Source: Helicostylum pulchrum
Taxonomy: Eukaryota > Mucoromycota > Mucoromycetes > Mucorales > Mucoraceae
NCBI GenBank assembly: GCA_025677825.1
Contig: JAIXMO010000009.1
Coordinates: 248,001 to 312,000 of the forward strand
Direction: 5' to 3'
Length of the DNA: 64,000 bases
The stretch's first letter is position 1. Each line of letters begins with the position of its first letter. Position numbers and translations under genes: made by a program. The notes beneath the pieces are model-generated. The model saw only the letters and a program-made list of their open reading frames with translations. It did not search any database and was not told where the DNA came from. Shown piece after piece: positions 13,501 to 25,372 of this stretch.

Positions 13501-13564
13501 GACTGAATGGAATGAATGGAGTCAAAGCCATCAAGGAAACACTACTTGGCACCCACCTACTTAA
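10540..13564 (+). CDS. Zn2Cys6 fungal transcription factor with fungal-specific TF domain
   Basis: Eight exons (10540-10637, 10692-10790, 10859-10885, 10935-11360, 11422-11944, 12009-12381, 12440-13087, 13149-13564) give 869 residues. Near residues 33-62 lies a complete C6 zinc cluster (CDYCRKKKVKC then ACSNCISYGITC), followed by KKRGPPKGY and a coiled linker (IDALEKRIRKIEESL). Spliced exons bring these together through a 27-base micro-exon. From about residue 220 comes the fungal-specific transcription factor region, with the hallmark RKRIWWALYVADRFHSASLG. The tail is rich in Ser, Pro, Asn and Met and looks like an activation region. Known role of the family: nuclear binding to CGG-type sites and control of metabolic genes. 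The target is unknown. It stands alone between gene-poor flanks. Confidence 0.9.
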
Positions 13565-15472
13565 ATAACCGATTTATTTTTACGCTCATTTTAATATATA
13601 AAGTCTTGTCATTTTTTTTTCGTTTTAGCAATTTAAGATTGTTTATTTCAACTTTTTATTTAATGAATGTGATACATAGGATACAATTATTTTAGAGGAA
13701 ATGTTGACACGCATGTGATATATAAGAGCTATATGTCCACCTTTTTTATTACGGTTTACTTACTGCTTTGTATTTTAATGACAATTACAATGATAATATA
13801 TCAACTTATCCTTTTATACAATTACTGACCTACTCCTTACGGATAATTACTCATATTGAGCGATTACTCCATTCCACAACGGATTAGTTTTATATTTTCA
13901 GTCCCCAGTTTTTTTTTCTAGTCCCATCACTCATTGACGTGTGACTAAAAAGGAGAAAGATACGCACCAGGTTTTCGCACCAGGGTTTTTTTATCATAAG
14001 GGGGTTTTAGTGATAAAGAAATTTGCTTTACGAGAGTTCGGAGGTCCATTTTTTTCGATTAAAACGTTTTGTTGTTCTTTTTGTCTATGCCCAAAGCATC
14101 AATTTTGATGCTTCTGAAGCAAAAAAATGTGTATGATGAGATGCCAAATTAAAAAACGTTTGTTTTTCGTCAGTGGAAGCCCTTATTAATTGATATGAAC
14201 ACTAGTATTTTTTTTAAAAGATAAATGTATTCCCTATAAAAAAATTTCTCATATTGTCCAGTAAATAATCATTTTGGTTATATATTTTTTTATAAAAAAA
14301 ATAATGTACATGACTTTATCTTTTAAGTACAAATGTAGCAAGTGAGAGGTATATAATATCTATAAATGTTTATTTAATATCTCATATGAATTACTGGTAA
14401 AATAGCTTATCATTTGAACACCTTTAGCACAATTATTTAGTTTAATATCAACCATTTGTTTTATATTCCTACTTTGTATTAAATCTTTTAAGCATCAATA
14501 CAGAATTGAATACTGTAGAATATCTTTTTATCTGAGAAAATCGAATATATTATAAAGTAAATCGGCTTCATTAAATGTATTGTTTTTAACCTATACTGTC
14601 AATAATTGGCGAAAGTTTATATCCATTTGTAAAAAAAATAAAATTAAAGGGGATTTTTTTAAAGGGGACGGGTACGAAATAGTTTTTTTTATATTTTTGA
14701 GGGTTGAGAAATAAAAAGAGTAAAATGTAGAAATGACTAGGGCGTTACATATTCCCTTTGATAATTTTGATTTGCTAAAACGGGTAAATTTACTTCTTCA
14801 GTGCCAGGCTTTCCTATATTCTCCTTTAGTATATCAAAGTCGTTTGATTATATAATGTATTACTTACCATTTTTGTTTACAAAGGTATTCAAGTCACCAG
14901 TAAACTCTTTCGGTGTAATTTGAGCAGTAAGTTGATTCCAATTTTTATATATGTGTTTATACAGAGCTGCTTTGTGCCTTTTTGGCACGCGTGTTTTTTT
15001 TTTCTGTGCGAATACCATTGTACGTAAAACAATCCGCCGTAATCAGACATTTGCCATACTTATTGCTGTTATATGATTCAAGTGATGTAATAAAATCCCC
15101 TACAGAATATTACTATTAGCTTTATGAAACCTTCATATAGCTATTACACTTCACATTACCTTTCACTGATATAAGGTTTTCTTTTTGAAAAAACGATTTT
15201 CATTTTCAAGAATACAAATTCTTAGTATCAGAACTGGACCGTCTGTCTCTACAACGTGTAAAAACTTGTTCTCCTTGAATTTCACGATGGCTTTAAAAAA
15301 CAAATTACCGTAAACGGTAACCTTTTATATGATATTATTTTTTGCATGAAATTGTGTTATCGCATCTCAGATATTAACCAATCAGGACCCGTGTGTCACG
15401 CCATTGTCACGTGCGTTTGCGTATTTTTTGTACTTTTTATTATATATAAAATTGTGGTCTACAAAATAACAT
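13565..15472. other. 1.9 kb gene desert before the tRNA gene
   Basis: AT-rich, with no supported coding frame. A near-perfect 20-base palindrome (AAGCATCAA / TTGATGCTT arms) lies at 14094-14113. A direct repeat of CGCACCAGG lies near 13964-13984. Short inverted A/T runs occur near 14278-14305. Nothing else is recognisable. Confidence 0.5.
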
Positions 15473-15547
15473 GGTTTCTTGGTGTAGTTGGTTTATCACG
15501 TCTGCTTAACACGCAGACGGTCGCCAGTTCAAGTCTGGCAGAAATCA
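15473..15547 (+). tRNA. tRNA-Val (anticodon AAC)
   Basis: The 75-base sequence folds as a cloverleaf. The acceptor arms are GGTTTCT and AGAAATC with discriminator A. The anticodon stem TCTGC/GCAGA encloses TTAACAC, so the anticodon is AAC at 15508-15510 and reads GTT/GTC valine codons after A34 editing. The T arm is GCCAG-TTCAAGT-CTGGC. A and B boxes for RNA polymerase III are intact and a T run follows at 15550-15556, fitting a pol III terminator. There is no intron. The D loop (AGTTGGTTTATCA) seems one T longer than the commonest eukaryotic form. Confidence 0.95.
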
Positions 15548-17420
15548 TATTTTTTATGTATTTTATATTTTCGTGAGATGTTAAGATATGAGTTTTTTTT
15601 TTTTTATTATTGTCGTTAGCCGCCAGACTAAGTGAAGAATAAAAAGGAATTACAGAGATTTGTAGTGGTACTACGTTCGGTTTAATTGAGGTTTTATTTC
15701 TTAGAGGAGAAGTATAGTTTTGAAGTATACTTGAGTGAGCACCACGTTGTTGTTATTATACTTAAAATAAATATAAAGTATATAAACTAACGTTTATAAA
15801 GAAAAAGAAAATAAAAGAAGAGAGTTTACAATGGATAATAATAATAATATATATCCAAGGGATCTTTTTATAATAAGACTATAATGTAAAAGGATTATAA
15901 GTAAAAGTTAAGGTAAAAGTGAGATGGTTTTATTTAGGGTAGGCATATATAATGGTATTTATACTAAATAAGTTCGGTAAGTTTGTCCTTTAATAAATAT
16001 CAAAGAGACCTTGAAATATAGTTTGAAGGATATTAATAAAAGTGATAGAAAGTTATGTAATAATAAATGTTTCAATCTTTCATTCTAGAATACCTGACAT
16101 TTGACGTTCTTACATGTAATATGTAATATAAAGAGAATAAAAAGGATAAGAAGAGTAAAATAGTAACGGTACCAATATGTGTAAAATATGTTAAGCAATA
16201 GTAATTATAATGAAAAAGGAGTCTAAAGTGACTAAAAAGGAGAACAATAATAGATATGAAATAGTGTAACAGTAGGAATAACTTGGGAAATAGTAAAAGT
16301 GTCAGCACCAAGAAAGATAATTTGAATAAAATAATTGTGCAAATAAAAGTTTGATGAGTATGAAAAACACAGCGCGTAACATTATGGACAATAATCTGAA
16401 ATTTAAAATATTCTGGAAATATTCGTTCTGCTTGGAAAGAAAGAAAAAAAAAAAAAAACTGTACACATCAGGTATAAATAGGTACGAACTTTTGGTTTTA
16501 AACTCTGTTCTTTTTCTTTACTTGGTTAGTGGTGCTTAGTATTGATGTATTTCCTTATTACTCTCTTGTGCATCCCTTTGTTCGAAGTTGTAGCTTTTCA
16601 AGATTGGCGCCGATGAACTTTTGAGGGAAGGTATCATAATATACACAAAAAAAGAAGAGAGGAAATTTCTTTTACAAGACTTGGATCGGTATTATATATT
16701 TGGCTTCAAAACTGCTCTCGTTAGATGAATCTATCTGATTTTTCTTAATTCATATTGTCAACTAGTCGCCCAAGTATACAATATTGCTTGTTTGATATTA
16801 TAAAACATGCCGTATAGGTCTTACTTCATAAAATATTAGATGAGAAAACTACGAAAGGCTGTGCTTTACATTTGATACAAGAATATTGCATTGCCATTAG
16901 TGTATACTCATACTTTAGGAAGGGTTTATAGTGATATCATGTATATAGAAATCTTTAAAATGCTTGTAATTAGTTCTTAATTTCTAGTTACACTTCAATC
17001 CATATAACATTAATACAAATGATAGTGCTGCTCGACACTTGAATTATTTTAACCATTATATTTGGCGTATAAATGTAACCTGTTACGATATTACAACATG
17101 ATATGCTCTAGTTTACCAGTTGTATTGTTACAAAGAATACGTGCTACTTTAACATCAAGGTAAAAAACCTGGTCAGAAGAATAACTTTTTGCGTCTCTTT
17201 TTAAAAGTATCTCGAATACGCGTTTCTCTTGAAATAATTAGTGTGCAATCTTTTAAAAGGTACATATGCTTACATAATTGACCCCCTTTTAGTATAATAG
17301 ATGTTACGTTCAACGTTAACAAAGTATGTCCCTGTGACTTAATTTTGGCTCAACTCAGTCCCCAGGGCGGCATTATTTTGATACAAAAAAAAAAATATTT
17401 TTTTCCCTTTTATATATATT
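15548..17420. other. 1.9 kb gene desert after the tRNA gene
   Basis: No coding frame is supported. From about 15640 to 16330 the plus strand is rich in A and G and poor in C. A 79-codon open frame on the minus strand here (16072-16311) is a hydrophobic Leu/Phe/Tyr artefact of that composition. The right part is plain AT-rich DNA and should contain the CNOT11 promoter close to 17420. Confidence 0.5.
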
Positions 17421-18652
17421 ATGGCTGCAAAAACATTTTCAGAAATATACCAACAGTTCGTAAGCAACCAAGAAACCAAAAAACAGGATCCTTTTACGGC
17501 TTCTTGTTCCATTTGGTTAGAATTGCAAGATAGTATAGTACGAAGAGTGTTAAAAAAGAAAACACAGACACGTCATCTCACAACTCTTTATTATTAGATT
17601 CAAACGGAACGTTTAACGATACTTTATATTTTATATGCTCAATACTCCAACGTACCTCTCGACCATAACCCTTTTTTAACGTTCTTTTTACAACTTTTTG
17701 ACTCGACACAACCTTTTTCTGTGCTGGAAAAACGATTTGTATATTGTATACTAGAAGAAGATATATCGAGTGTAAGGACCATATATAAATATCTTAAGGA
17801 TTTTGAAATTTATTTTATTGTTTTTTTTAGCTGGATAATAGAACACCTCAAGATATATGCCAAAATTCAGATAATTTATTACCAGCGTTAGAAGATATAC
17901 CAAATAATATAGATACACTTCGATTAAAAGTGGCACGTTTAATTGATGATCCGTAAAGTAGTATACAGAAAGTAGAAAAAAAGAAGGATATATGTACTGA
18001 CAGTATGATTTCCCTTTTTTGTAATTTAGAAATATTGTTATTTTAGATGATAATATATGCTTGTTACTATCAGATGCGTGTACTCGGATATTAACATTAA
18101 AAGAAAACGAAAAGTTAAGGATGGAGAGTTTATCCAATTACCAGCTTACTGAATATGTTGCACCGAGCCAAATCAGTCGATTAATCGACTTGAATCAGTT
18201 TCTTGCGCTTGATATTGTGCCTTACTTGTTAAGATCAAGTAAATCGCAACTGTAAGGACGCATTTCTAACAACAACAAAAAATGCGAGTTAACATTTTGT
18301 AAAATATAGATATCTGGAAGCACTGCTAAACTCAAATATTACGATTCACTCACTAGAAGTCATTCACCATATTTTGGTAAATAATGTTCAATTATCGCCA
18401 GACTTTATACATTACTATATATCCAACAGTATCCGTTCTTGTGACGAGTTAGAAGAGGGACCAGGTAAAGATCGACAGGTCAAGCAAGTAACAAGGTTCA
18501 TTCAATCTCTACTAGAAAAGAAAATCATCCCGATGAAAGATTACTTTGTTGAAATACAGTCGTTTTGTATTTCCTTTATGAAACTAAAAGGTGTTGCCAA
18601 CCTGTTTCGATTAGCTTCGCAAGAAGCTCAACAGCAAAGAATAAATTTTTGA
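17421..18652 (+). CDS. CCR4-NOT complex subunit 11 (CNOT11 family)
   Basis: Five exons (17421-17537, 17598-17771, 17831-17952, 18030-18251, 18310-18652) give 325 residues. The C-terminal half closely matches the CNOT11 (formerly C2orf29) domain in order: LTEYVAPSQISRLIDLNQ, SNITIHSLEVIHHI, LSPDFIHYYISNSI, VTRFIQSLLEKKIIPMKDYF and VEIQSFCISFMKLK. The N-terminal half also has family features (QRLT-like RLTILYILYAQYS; RTPQDICQ). CNOT11 works with CNOT10 on the N-terminal region of the NOT1 scaffold in the deadenylase complex that shortens mRNA poly(A) tails. It is shorter than animal CNOT11 (about 510 residues), lacking the long low-complexity linker. The first donor site is uncertain (17537 or six bases later). 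The gene ends 123 bases before the next start. Confidence 0.88.
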
Positions 18653-18775
18653 TTGGTTTTTACCAAAAAAAAAGCGAGTCATGTTTTTCTTCTCTTCCTT
18701 GTATTAAAAAAAAATATTTTTCTTTATTTTATTTTTTTCTCTTTTCTTTGTTAAAAAAAACTTATCGCGTATAAT

Positions 18776-19706
18776 ATGAGTGATTGGGGTAAACATGTGC
18801 AGACGTCGAAAAAAAGAAAAGAAAAAGAAAACTAAATAGTATATATGTATATTTAGAGGAAGAAGATATCGATGTTAAGGTAGAGGTTGTTATTCCTAAA
18901 CAAAACAAGTGGGATGATGAAGATGTCGAGGAAGATGTCAAAGAATCTTGGGAAGATTCTGATGAGGATGAAAAGTCTGATACCAAGAAACCTGCACCTG
19001 TTCTCAAAAAGAAGGTCCCTATCAAACAAAAGATTGCTGAAAAGTTAGCTGCTGAAGAGCAAAAGAAGAAGGAGTTGGAAGCCAGAAAATTAGCTGGTGA
19101 AGACGAGGAAGATGAAGAGACCGAGGAAGATGCTTATGAGCGTAAGGAACGTATGCGTCGTTTAGAACTAGAAGCTGATATGATGAACGCTACTGATCTT
19201 TTCGCTGGTGTTTCTGTTGGTAAGTGATAAAAGAGAGACAATGAGTGTGTAAATGGGTTTTCCTAATGCCCCAAAAAATAGAGGACATGAAAAATAAACC
19301 TCTCGAAGAATGGACACCCAAAAACCGTGTCGAAATGGAAGCCTATCGTAAGCGTTTAGTTGAATTGATGACTTTCGGTTCTGTAAGTAATATAATAATA
19401 GTTCTAGTATAAATCGTCATCAAAGAACTAAATTCATCCCCTTCCTTTTGATTGTAGAAATCTATCAACTATGGTTGGTTCATTGATGAATTATTACGTG
19501 ATATTGCTGTACCCTTGAAGGATACTGAAGTCAAGAAGATTGCTTCTGCTTTAACTGTGATTGCCAACGAAAAGCAAAGAATTGCAAAGGATGCTCTCAA
19601 GAAGGGTAAGGGTAAAGGTAGACCTCAATTAGCCGCTGCCGGTAAGAACTCTGCTGCTGATGATTCTTATGCTGACAATGGTTATGATTATGACGATTTC
19701 ATGTAA
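18776..19706 (+). CDS. HCR1: Eukaryotic translation initiation factor 3 subunit J
   Basis: Four exons (18776-18788, 18857-19219, 19282-19382, 19458-19706) give 241 residues. The first exon is just 13 bases and encodes MSDW, the conserved eIF3j start, spliced onto an acidic EEEDIDVK segment. The middle is charged and coiled (KIAEKLAAEEQKKKELEARK). The C-terminal third has the family core LEEWTPKNRVEMEAYRKRL and SINYGWFIDELLRDIAVPLK. It ends in an acidic DNGYDYDDFM tail that resembles the C-terminus of family members. Role: a loosely bound eIF3 subunit that reaches the 40S decoding centre and helps initiation and recycling in the cytoplasm. High confidence because length, ends and core all agree with the family. 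Confidence 0.95.
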
Positions 19707-20139
19707 TAAACGATTAAAAAAAAAAAAAATTAATTTAAATAAATGTATCAAATAAATAAAAAAACCCCAGTGTGTGGTTTTTTTTTCTTTATCAAAGAAA
19801 CAATACCGGAGGTATTTCGGTTTGATAGAAACATTATTACTACCTTTTTTTTTAAAGAAAACGTAATGTATCTCTTTGCAGGGGAAATGACACAGGTTGG
19901 GCGTTGATAAGATGAACTACATGTCCTTTTTCCAGCTATCAAGACATATTTGCCATCCAGAACATAGTAACCTGAATGAATGTAATACAGATCATCTGGT
20001 TGCATAGCAACCAGGGAAACTGACTTTAAAATTCGTAATTTACAGTTGGGAGAGAGAGAATTACCTCTCTTTCTTTTTTTTTTTTTTTCTTTTTTTTTCT
20101 TTACGCATACACATTTTTTTTTTAATAATAATAAAAAAG
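19707..20139. other. Intergenic region between eIF3j and the coiled-coil orphan
   Basis: AT-rich, with a polypyrimidine block (20070-20101) just before the next gene, typical of the leaders in this window. On the minus strand about 60 codons near 19868-20047 are open and rather protein-like, but no start, splice context or family is recognised. The inverted repeat GGTTGC-ATA-GCAACC lies near 19999-20013. Confidence 0.4.
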
Positions 20140-21576
20140 ATGAACGAGTTGGAGACTCCAGAGAAATCGAAAAACAAAACGGTGGGTAGAATATCAAGAT
20201 TATTTCAAAAGAAACCAAAAAAAAAGTCAATGGCTTCTTCAGTTTCATCAATGTCTTTGTCTGATCCAGCATTATCTAAACAAAATACTTATCAAAGTTC
20301 TTCAAGTATAGCAAGTTCTCAACAAAGTATAGCAATGTCAGAAGGGCCTAAAAGAACCACATCATTAGAAGCACGTAGCAATCATCAATCAGATACAGGT
20401 AAAATAGATTACCCCTTTTTTTTTTTCAGTACATGTATATATTAATTCAATATATATATAGCGTCTATTCAATCTAAATTAACAAGAACTTTATCAATGT
20501 CCAGTAATAACTCGATGACTATTCAACAATTAATAAACCAGCAACGTAATGTGCTGAAAGAATTAGACGCACAAAAGCAAATGTACCAAGCGGATGTAAC
20601 GAAACTTAGTGAGCAATTAGCAAAGACACAAGTCAAAATAAAGCAGCGCACACACGATATGGACGTTTTAAAGAGCAATTACCAAGTTCACTTGCGCTCC
20701 GTTCGCTCTTCAGATGACGATGCGAACAGTATAGCGGTCAAATTAATCGAGTTAAAAAACTCGATTCATGTACTTGCTTGTGAGTTATTACCTCATGCCG
20801 AACCTCATTTGACGACAGAAAAATTGAGTACGCTTTGGCTTAATTTAGGAGACTCGATTGATCAGTTAGGAAGACCATTACCTCCCGATCGAATTCAAAT
20901 GTTGACAGAAAAATTCATGATGGATGTACTTGTACAAAACTTAAATATAAACATATTTCCTGGACTGGCTTGTAATCCAGAATTTTTAGAATTATCAAAC
21001 TGGTTTGACCAATACGATACCTCTCCCTTTTATTCAACAAGACTGCGTCAGGAGTTAAGTATGTTGGTCGTCAATAATAAGTCCAATCCCAATAGTGATA
21101 TTGAACAAACTTGGAAGAAATGTGTGGATCGCAATTGGCATCATTTATATCGTGGATTACAAAAAGCCTATCCTGGTTATTTACTTTCTTCCTCCGCCAT
21201 TAAACACAGTAACAGCAGTAGTAGTAGTAGTAGTAGCAGTCATTGTAAAGAAACTTTAGTGGCTGTGGCTGCAGCGAATGAATACGGAAAGAAATTACGT
21301 AAATTAGTAGAAGATACCATTTGTTTAGGTTCGGCTATTAAGGGACAAGAAGTGTGTATTACTGCAGTGGATGTAAGAGAAGGCGTACAGCAGTTTGATG
21401 CAAGTTTAATGGAAGATGAAGATGGACAAACAAGTGGTACAATTGCGTTTTGTATATCGCCACCTTTTGTAGTAAAGCTCTCGAATCGGTATGAGCCACT
21501 TGTAAAAGGTAGAGTTCTATGCTTTCCTTCCACAACAAAATCTATAGTGAAAACTACATCGAAAACCCATTTATGA
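20140..21576 (+). CDS. Coiled-coil protein of unknown function
   Basis: Two exons (20140-20398, 20462-21576) give 457 residues. The N-terminus is basic and Ser-rich (VGRISRLFQKKPKKKSM), then Ser/Gln-rich up to residue 120. A coiled coil follows (about 125-190, QQLINQQRNVLKELDAQKQM onward). After it comes a mostly helical-looking domain with many conserved-looking Trp and Leu (TLWLNLGDSIDQLGRPLPPD, WFDQYDTSPFYSTRLRQEL) and a nine-residue Ser tract. I do not recognise a named domain. The basic N-terminal segment could bind membranes or cytoskeleton, but that is only inference. The splice junction is a clean GTAAAA...TATATAG and the frame is kept. It is probably a lineage-specific Mucoromycota protein. 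Confidence 0.8.
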
Positions 21577-23510
21577 ATATACAACCCCCAACCTCCCTCC
21601 TTTTTTTTAATAATTAGTAAAATAAAACCTTTTTGGAAGAATCCTCTCTGTTTTTAAATGTTATCAAGATGGTTTAGAAACATTGAAAAGATAAGATTAA
21701 CTATGTTGAGAATAAGTGTAGACTCGTGCTTATTAAAGACAGCCATATTACATTTGGTACTACACTATGAGAAAACGAAACAGTGATACTTTTTTTTTTT
21801 TTTGTATAAAGAAAAAAGAAAAAAAGTCTAACCTTTAAGGTTCTTGAGAATACCAAAAATTATGTAAGCTTACTTTATTTAAATAGCTGCACGAAAAAGA
21901 ATAATATGTGAACCGAGTGATGTATCATCTGTGGGGTGGTGCTTATTAACTTTTCACTGTTTCCTGTTATGGTAGTACACACCTGGGTCATTATTGTTAC
22001 AAAAAAGGCAAGTCGGTTTTTTTTCTTAAAATCTTAAAATCTGAAATATAAACTTACAGTGTAAACGTCAACTAGTTTTTAGTACTAGAACTTACGATGC
22101 GTGTAAAAAAAAAGTAACCCCCCTAATAGTTGTTTAAAGTTGATATTGGCATAAATTTTTTATTCCAGATAATAGTTATATCCAATCATACAGATCAAAC
22201 AACACCAGAAACAGTTTCAATAGATAAATTCCATCTGAGAGTGATAGAAATAAAATGTAAATGGTGGGCTTTTTACAGAGCTTAAAGCTGCGTAAAATTT
22301 ATATTTAGATATCATGCCTGTAACAATATAAAGCATTCTTTGTTACGTAAACCATGTATTTGAATTAAGGGAACTTGCAGCATAACCAAACTACATTGTA
22401 AAATAGATGATAAAAAAAATTTAATCAAAAATACTATATCAATATTTATTTACCTTTGCGATATATAATAGTAAACGACAATCTTAAAAATCTCTTAAAA
22501 AAACCTTTCGTGAGTAAAAAAAACAGCACAAGAGGAAAAGATAACGGAAGAGTAGCATTAGCTTGAAATATAACCACACCAGTTGACACCAAAAACCATA
22601 AAAATATTACTAGCACCACTCAAAGATCCAATCAGACCAAAGAATTCCAAACAGAGCAAAAAGTACAAGAAGAGCAAGAGTCAAAGAAGAGCAAGAGTAC
22701 ATAAAGAATTTCAACATACCTTGAAGCAATATAATAAAAAAGTTCATACCTTGAAATTGGTTTTACCATAAATAATGATAGATATTTTACCAAGAGGACA
22801 CCTTCTTTTTTCATTTCAGCAGCCATCTTGATTATCAGAACAGTGTATTTCTAAAAATAATTAAAAGTTTACACCGCCTACTTCTTGATCCTTTGCTTTT
22901 ATAACAAAACCAAAAGCACCACCACCTAAATTCGTCATGGTTGTTTCGTAATGGTTTTTTTACGGCGTTTTTTTACTTTAAATAATAAAACACTTAAACG
23001 TTGTTCATTAGAATTTACATCTTTCATAATTACGCCTCGATAAGTGTCATTTGTAAGTGAAATCATGTTAAAGCCTAACACCCATAAATATTTACTTTTA
23101 GTTTTGACATTTGTAAACAATTATATCATCAGTATAATTCATTTTCGCTCTTAACAAAGTTTCCTTTCTTTATCATAGTGTATGTACTAATACAATCAGT
23201 CAAATATGAAGCTTCCCTGTACTGGATTTTTTTTTATTTTTCAAATATTTTTTCGCATTATTGAAACCTTTTTTTTATGAAATCTTCTTCAAAATCCACG
23301 CCTCGAAAACATATTAACGTCCCGCGTATGCTAACCATATTTAGACTTTTGGTTTTAGGTTTTTTATGAGTTGAACATGGTGTGGAGATTTCCACCCTTT
23401 GAAACACCGAATGTGTGGGGAAGTGGTTTTTTTTTCTTTCCCCCTTTTTTTTTTTTTTTTTTTTTCCTTTTTCTTCTTCTTTCTTATTTTATACACATAT
23501 ATAAATTACA
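21577..23510. other. 1.9 kb gene-poor region containing a kinase fragment
   Basis: No complete gene is seen. Poly-T runs occur near 21790-21802 and 23446-23465. A protein-kinase N-lobe fragment lies at about 22790-22938 on the minus strand and is listed separately. The last 110 bases are strongly pyrimidine-rich and form the leader of the rightward regulator gene. Confidence 0.5.
22780..22938 (-). pseudogene. Protein kinase N-lobe fragment (glycine loop and VAIK-like lysine)
   Basis: Reading minus from 22938: MTNLGGGAFGFVIKAKDQEVGG is a good kinase glycine-rich loop (G-G-G-A-F-G-F-V). A stop follows 15 bases on, but if the 22 bases GTAAAC...TTTTAG (about 22873-22852) are skipped, the frame continues as KYTVLIIKMAAEMKKEGVLL. 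That places a lysine where the VAIK lysine belongs, followed by a helix-C-like stretch. No C-lobe (HRD, DFG) can be found downstream. I therefore call it a truncated relic. The gap looks like a splice product but is shorter than any other intron in the window. PAS-kinase-like family membership is possible but unproven. Confidence 0.4.
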
Positions 23511-25188
23511 ATGATGGAAACTGATACAAAATCCAAGAGAAAAAAGGTGTCTTTAGGTTTGAAGAAAAAAAAAAAAGATTTAAAATTGAAGCAGTAGTTT
23601 GTAATTAATACGTGTAGTTGTTTATTAGCGTGCGTATTTTGCAGAAGATCCCATATGACTTGTGACGAAGGTACTGATAGTAAGATATAATTGTAGATGG
23701 AGGAAGTTCTAACGGGCAACGAAATAGGGCGACCTTGTCAACGCTGCTTAAAAAGAAATATTGGATCCATGTGTTACGACGAACCCAAATCAACTGCTAC
23801 TGTAAAAAAAGTATTGAATAACGAAACGAGAAAGAATAGTAGTAGTAGTTGTAGTGAAAGTAGTGAAGGTAAGTAGTAGTACTTTTTACCTGTTATTATT
23901 GTTGTTTCTCACACTGAAAGAGACTCTTCTTGTTGTTACTTTTTTTGCTGTAGAAATGACTCCGACCCCAACTATTACTGCTTTAATGAATCCACTTGGC
24001 AATAGTGAAGTACATATTTTAAAGTACAGTATATAATTTATTCATATTGTATTTATATATATATTGATGTACCTATATACACTATATTTATATAATACAC
24101 ACACACACACACACGCAACCCGCATTTAAACTAATTATTTATTATGATTTTTTTTTCTTACTCCTTCTTTTTTCCTTTTTTCTTTTTTACTTTTCACAAA
24201 ATATTAGTGAATTTATAGATGGCATGTCAAACAAAAACGATGTACAAGATCAATTTTTCTTAACTGCAGCGGATCCCAAAGACGGTAACCTTGAAGATCG
24301 ATTAAACGAAGTGATTAATGCGAAATATCAAGCTGGATTTTTAAAACCTTATAATTATGTTAATGGATACGCACGACTTCAACGTTACATGGAACAATAG
24401 TAAGCGTTCTTTTCCCCTCTTTTTTCTTTTTTCTTTAAAAAAAAAACTAACTGCGCGTTTTCCTTCCCTTCTTGCTTTCTTCTTCTTCTTCAAGTATGTC
24501 ATCTGACAGTCGACAACGTATTTTAAATGTTATGGGCACGTTCCGCCCAACTTTCCGTGATGTTGCACAGTCGTTGACGGACATTGATTTAATACTGGTA
24601 GAAGAGTCGTTTGAAAGATTATTACTGGACTACGATCGAGTGTTTAGTGCAATGGCGATTCCTGCGTGTTTATGGAGAAGAACAGGCGAAATATACAAGG
24701 GAAATAAAGAGTTTGCAGATTTAATTAATGTGCCGTTTGATAAATTACGTGATGTAAGTATGTCATACAACTGCGACAAAAACAATTTAAAAATTGCTCA
24801 CACTGGGTTTTTTCTGTATTAGGGACAATTGTGTATTTATGAAATTATGGCTGAAGATTCCATTGTGAATTATTGGGAGGTAAAAAAAAAAACTCTATTA
24901 AAAGAAAAAGGTGTCATGTGACCCCTCGTGTACTCACTCTTCCTTTTTTAAAAAGAAATATGGAAATATAGCTTTCGATCCAAAACAAAAGGCAGTGTTA
25001 ACTTCTTGCTTATTAAATTATCAATTACAACCAGACGAAGAACCACCAAGAAAGAGAAAAAATATTGCAATGTCATGCTGTTTTTCCTTTACCGTGAGAA
25101 GAGATAAATTTAACATGTAAGGTTTCTTTTTTTGTCTCTCCTAAAATAACACTAAAGTTTCCTTTTTTATGATAGTCCGGTAAAATAA
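23511..25188 (+). CDS. ERT1/RDS2-like Zn2Cys6 regulator with PAS region
   Basis: Nine exons (23511-23556, 23629-23670, 23728-23868, 23954-24023, 24208-24399, 24495-24753, 24823-24879, 24956-25116, 25176-25188) give 326 residues. The zinc cluster [34 protein letters not shown] (about 16-48) is assembled from three small exons and matches the form of fungal ERT1/RDS2/AcuK proteins. C-terminal to a Ser/Thr linker lies a PAS-like region (about 195-270: MAIPACLWRRTGEIYKGNKEFADLI). Known role of the relatives: nuclear activators of gluconeogenesis and non-fermentable carbon use. The dihydroxyacetone kinase gene next door is convergent; a regulatory link is only a guess. The last exon carries four residues. 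The first donor (GTTTGA) is unusual and is the weakest junction. Confidence 0.85.
24097..24114 (+). repeat. (AC)9 microsatellite inside an intron
   Basis: A short AC dinucleotide run lies in the fourth intron of the ERT1/RDS2-like gene, in a stretch also rich in TA steps. No function is inferred. Confidence 0.8.
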
Positions 25189-25372
25189 CAAAAATGGGGG
25201 GTATAGAGCGTGCTAACTAAAGTATTTTATCTTTTTGTAGACTGTTATTATAGGCAATTTCCTCCCAATAGATTCATAATACCCTTTACTATATATATAT
25301 GTATATATATATTTGTATGTGTGTATATACTTCTTTAGTTTGGTTGAATTATAAAAAAAAAAACTGTTTATT

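Noticed and set aside
16072..16311. 79-codon hydrophobic minus-strand frame
   Set aside because: Leu/Phe/Tyr content is explained by the C-poor, A/G-rich opposite strand. No membrane-protein pattern beyond composition.
19868..20047. Protein-like 60-codon minus-strand stretch (DDLYYIHSGYYVLDGKYVLI)
   Set aside because: It could be a gene fragment, but there is no start, splice site or family match, so it is not called.
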